This document shows, one piece after another, positions 14,411-15,064 of a stretch of 15,064 nucleotides of DNA; position 1 is the first letter of the stretch; every line of letters starts with the position of its first letter. This DNA is from GCA-002282575 sp964519885 (GTDB lineage Bacteria; Pseudomonadota; Gammaproteobacteria; Thiomicrospirales; Thiomicrospiraceae). A program made the translations under genes and the position numbers. The notes beneath the pieces are model-generated. The model made no database searches. It was not told the DNA's origin and saw nothing but the letters and a program-made list of their open reading frames with translations. The stretch covers positions 1 to 15,064 of the forward strand of contig CAZFLX010000038.1 of NCBI GenBank assembly GCA_964519885.1, written 5' to 3'.

Positions 14411-15064
14411 TCACCCCAACAAAAACTGCCATGCGGGTATCGCTTTAATCGACACCCCAGATTCTTGCCATTCTGCCGACTGGTCTAGGGTGATAATCAC
14501 CCCCTCGTTGCACTGCAAATAATGCGCTGCTGCAATCAAGCCTGCCACTTCACGCGCTTTGGTATCGGGGTGGCTAATATCGACTGACACCTGTAAGGGG
14601 AGTGTTTTCTCTTGGGTTTGCAAGACAAAATCGCATTCTTTCGCGCCTTTAATAAATTGTACGGGTAATTGGCGACGACGCAACTCAACCGCAATCATAT
14701 TTTCGAGTAGTTTGCCTAAATCCTGACTGTAACGGTAGGTTAGTTGCGTTAAAAAAGCATTGTCGATGATATAAGCTTTCTTATCTGCCATTGTCTGTCG
14801 CACTAAAGAAGGATCGTATTTGCTGGCATTAACCACCAGATATACGGCTTCAACAATGTCATAATAGTCGTGCAGGGTGTTTTTAGCGACACGATAGCCT
14901 AGTGACTTCATTTCATTATGAATTTTACTAATTGAAATGGGACTACCCACACTTTCAATAAGACGCTTAAGAAAGTATTTCAACGCAGGCAAGTTGCTTT
15001 CTTGGTATCGCTCGACAATATCCCGAAAGATCATCACATCGTAGTATTCTTGAATGATTTTGGT
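14411..15064 (-). CDS. DUF4143-type AAA+ ATPase, C-terminal part only
   Basis: The reading frame is open to the window edge (it begins TKIIQEYYDVMIFRDIVERY in the visible part), so the N-terminal AAA+ ATPase domain lies outside; 217 residues are visible. YYDVMIFRDIVERYQ followed by LPALKYFLKRLIESVGSPISISKI is the typical junction of this family. The middle part resembles the winged-helix region of DUF4143 proteins (NTLHDYYDIVEAVYLV). The end resembles their nuclease-like C-terminal domain: LENMIAVELRRR, then CDFVLQ and LQVSVDI, where the QV-S-D form is a common family variant, and REVAGLIAAAHYL. A GTG at 15035-15037 could serve as a start but homology shows it is internal. Function of the family is poorly known; many members are accessory. 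fic lies 171 bases downstream on the same strand. Confidence 0.88.
   Translation of the reverse strand, partial: TKIIQEYYDVMIFRDIVERYQESNLPALKYFLKRLIESVGSPISISKIHNEMKSLGYRVAKNTLHDYYDIVEAVYLVVNASKYDPSLVRQTMADKKAYIIDNAFLTQLTYRYSQDLGKLLENMIAVELRRRQLPVQFIKGAKECDFVLQTQEKTLPLQVSVDISHPDTKAREVAGLIAAAHYLQCNEGVIITLDQSAEWQESGVSIKAIPAWQFLLG

Noticed and set aside
14571..14600. LQVSVDI as a broken nuclease motif (lysine lost) in the DUF4143 protein
   Set aside because: A QV-C/S-x-D form is common in this family, so it is not evidence of decay.
15035..15037. GTG start for a short 208-residue protein at the right end
   Set aside because: The frame stays open to the window edge and the upstream residues continue the DUF4143-family junction, so this is an internal codon of a longer gene.

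Overview
The window is a block of gammaproteobacterial chromosome. The order recA-recX-alaS-lysC-tRNA-Ser with pncC/mutS next to recA is a conserved gammaproteobacterial neighbourhood, and CnoX, YcjX and YcjF fit the same group. Base composition looks intermediate (GC perhaps mid-40s percent; judged by eye, not computed). I cannot name the genus from the sequence alone. No insertion sequence, CRISPR array, prophage gene or rRNA is visible, and no stretch over 300 bases lacks a gene.

Left arm (1-6069, all minus strand). Reading in the direction of transcription: pncC (NMN deamidase), then recA, recX, alaS and lysC, then a tRNA-Ser(GCT) cut by the window edge. recA/recX overlap by 14 bases, recX/alaS overlap by 3 bases (TAATG) and alaS/lysC are 27 bases apart, so these four look like one transcription unit. 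recA has its own extended -10 promoter with a LexA-box-like sequence over the -35. The tRNA has a near-consensus sigma70 promoter in the 48-base gap after lysC. csrA/rsmA, which usually sits at this place in relatives, is missing.

Middle (6094-13098, plus strand). A 177-base divergent spacer carries candidate promoters in both directions. It is followed by a tandem of five genes: a DUF1016/YhcG-type PD-(D/E)XK nuclease, mutS, cnoX (thioredoxin-TPR), ycjX and ycjF. Gaps are 24, 7, 24 and -4 bases. The nuclease gene lies between pncC and mutS, and the only promoter I can see for the tandem is in front of it, so mutS may be transcribed from the nuclease promoter. The ycjX start codon lies in the loop of a perfect 11-bp inverted repeat.

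Right arm (13127-15064, minus strand). A convergent junction of 28 bases leads to a Fic-family AMPylase-type protein with an N-terminal inhibitory motif and a C-terminal winged-helix-like region, then the C-terminal part of a DUF4143-type AAA+ ATPase that runs off the window. This arm looks like accessory DNA: both families are patchily distributed, and the 171-base spacer between them holds several inverted repeats.

Functionally the window combines DNA repair (RecA, RecX, MutS), translation (AlaS, tRNA-Ser), amino acid synthesis (LysC), NAD recycling (PncC), proteostasis and envelope stress (CnoX, YcjX, YcjF), and accessory or conflict-type genes (DUF1016 nuclease, Fic, DUF4143 ATPase). I found no clearly new multi-gene system. 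The best leads are the DUF1016 insertion in front of mutS, the start-codon hairpin of ycjX, the loss of csrA from its usual place, and the palindrome over the fic promoter.
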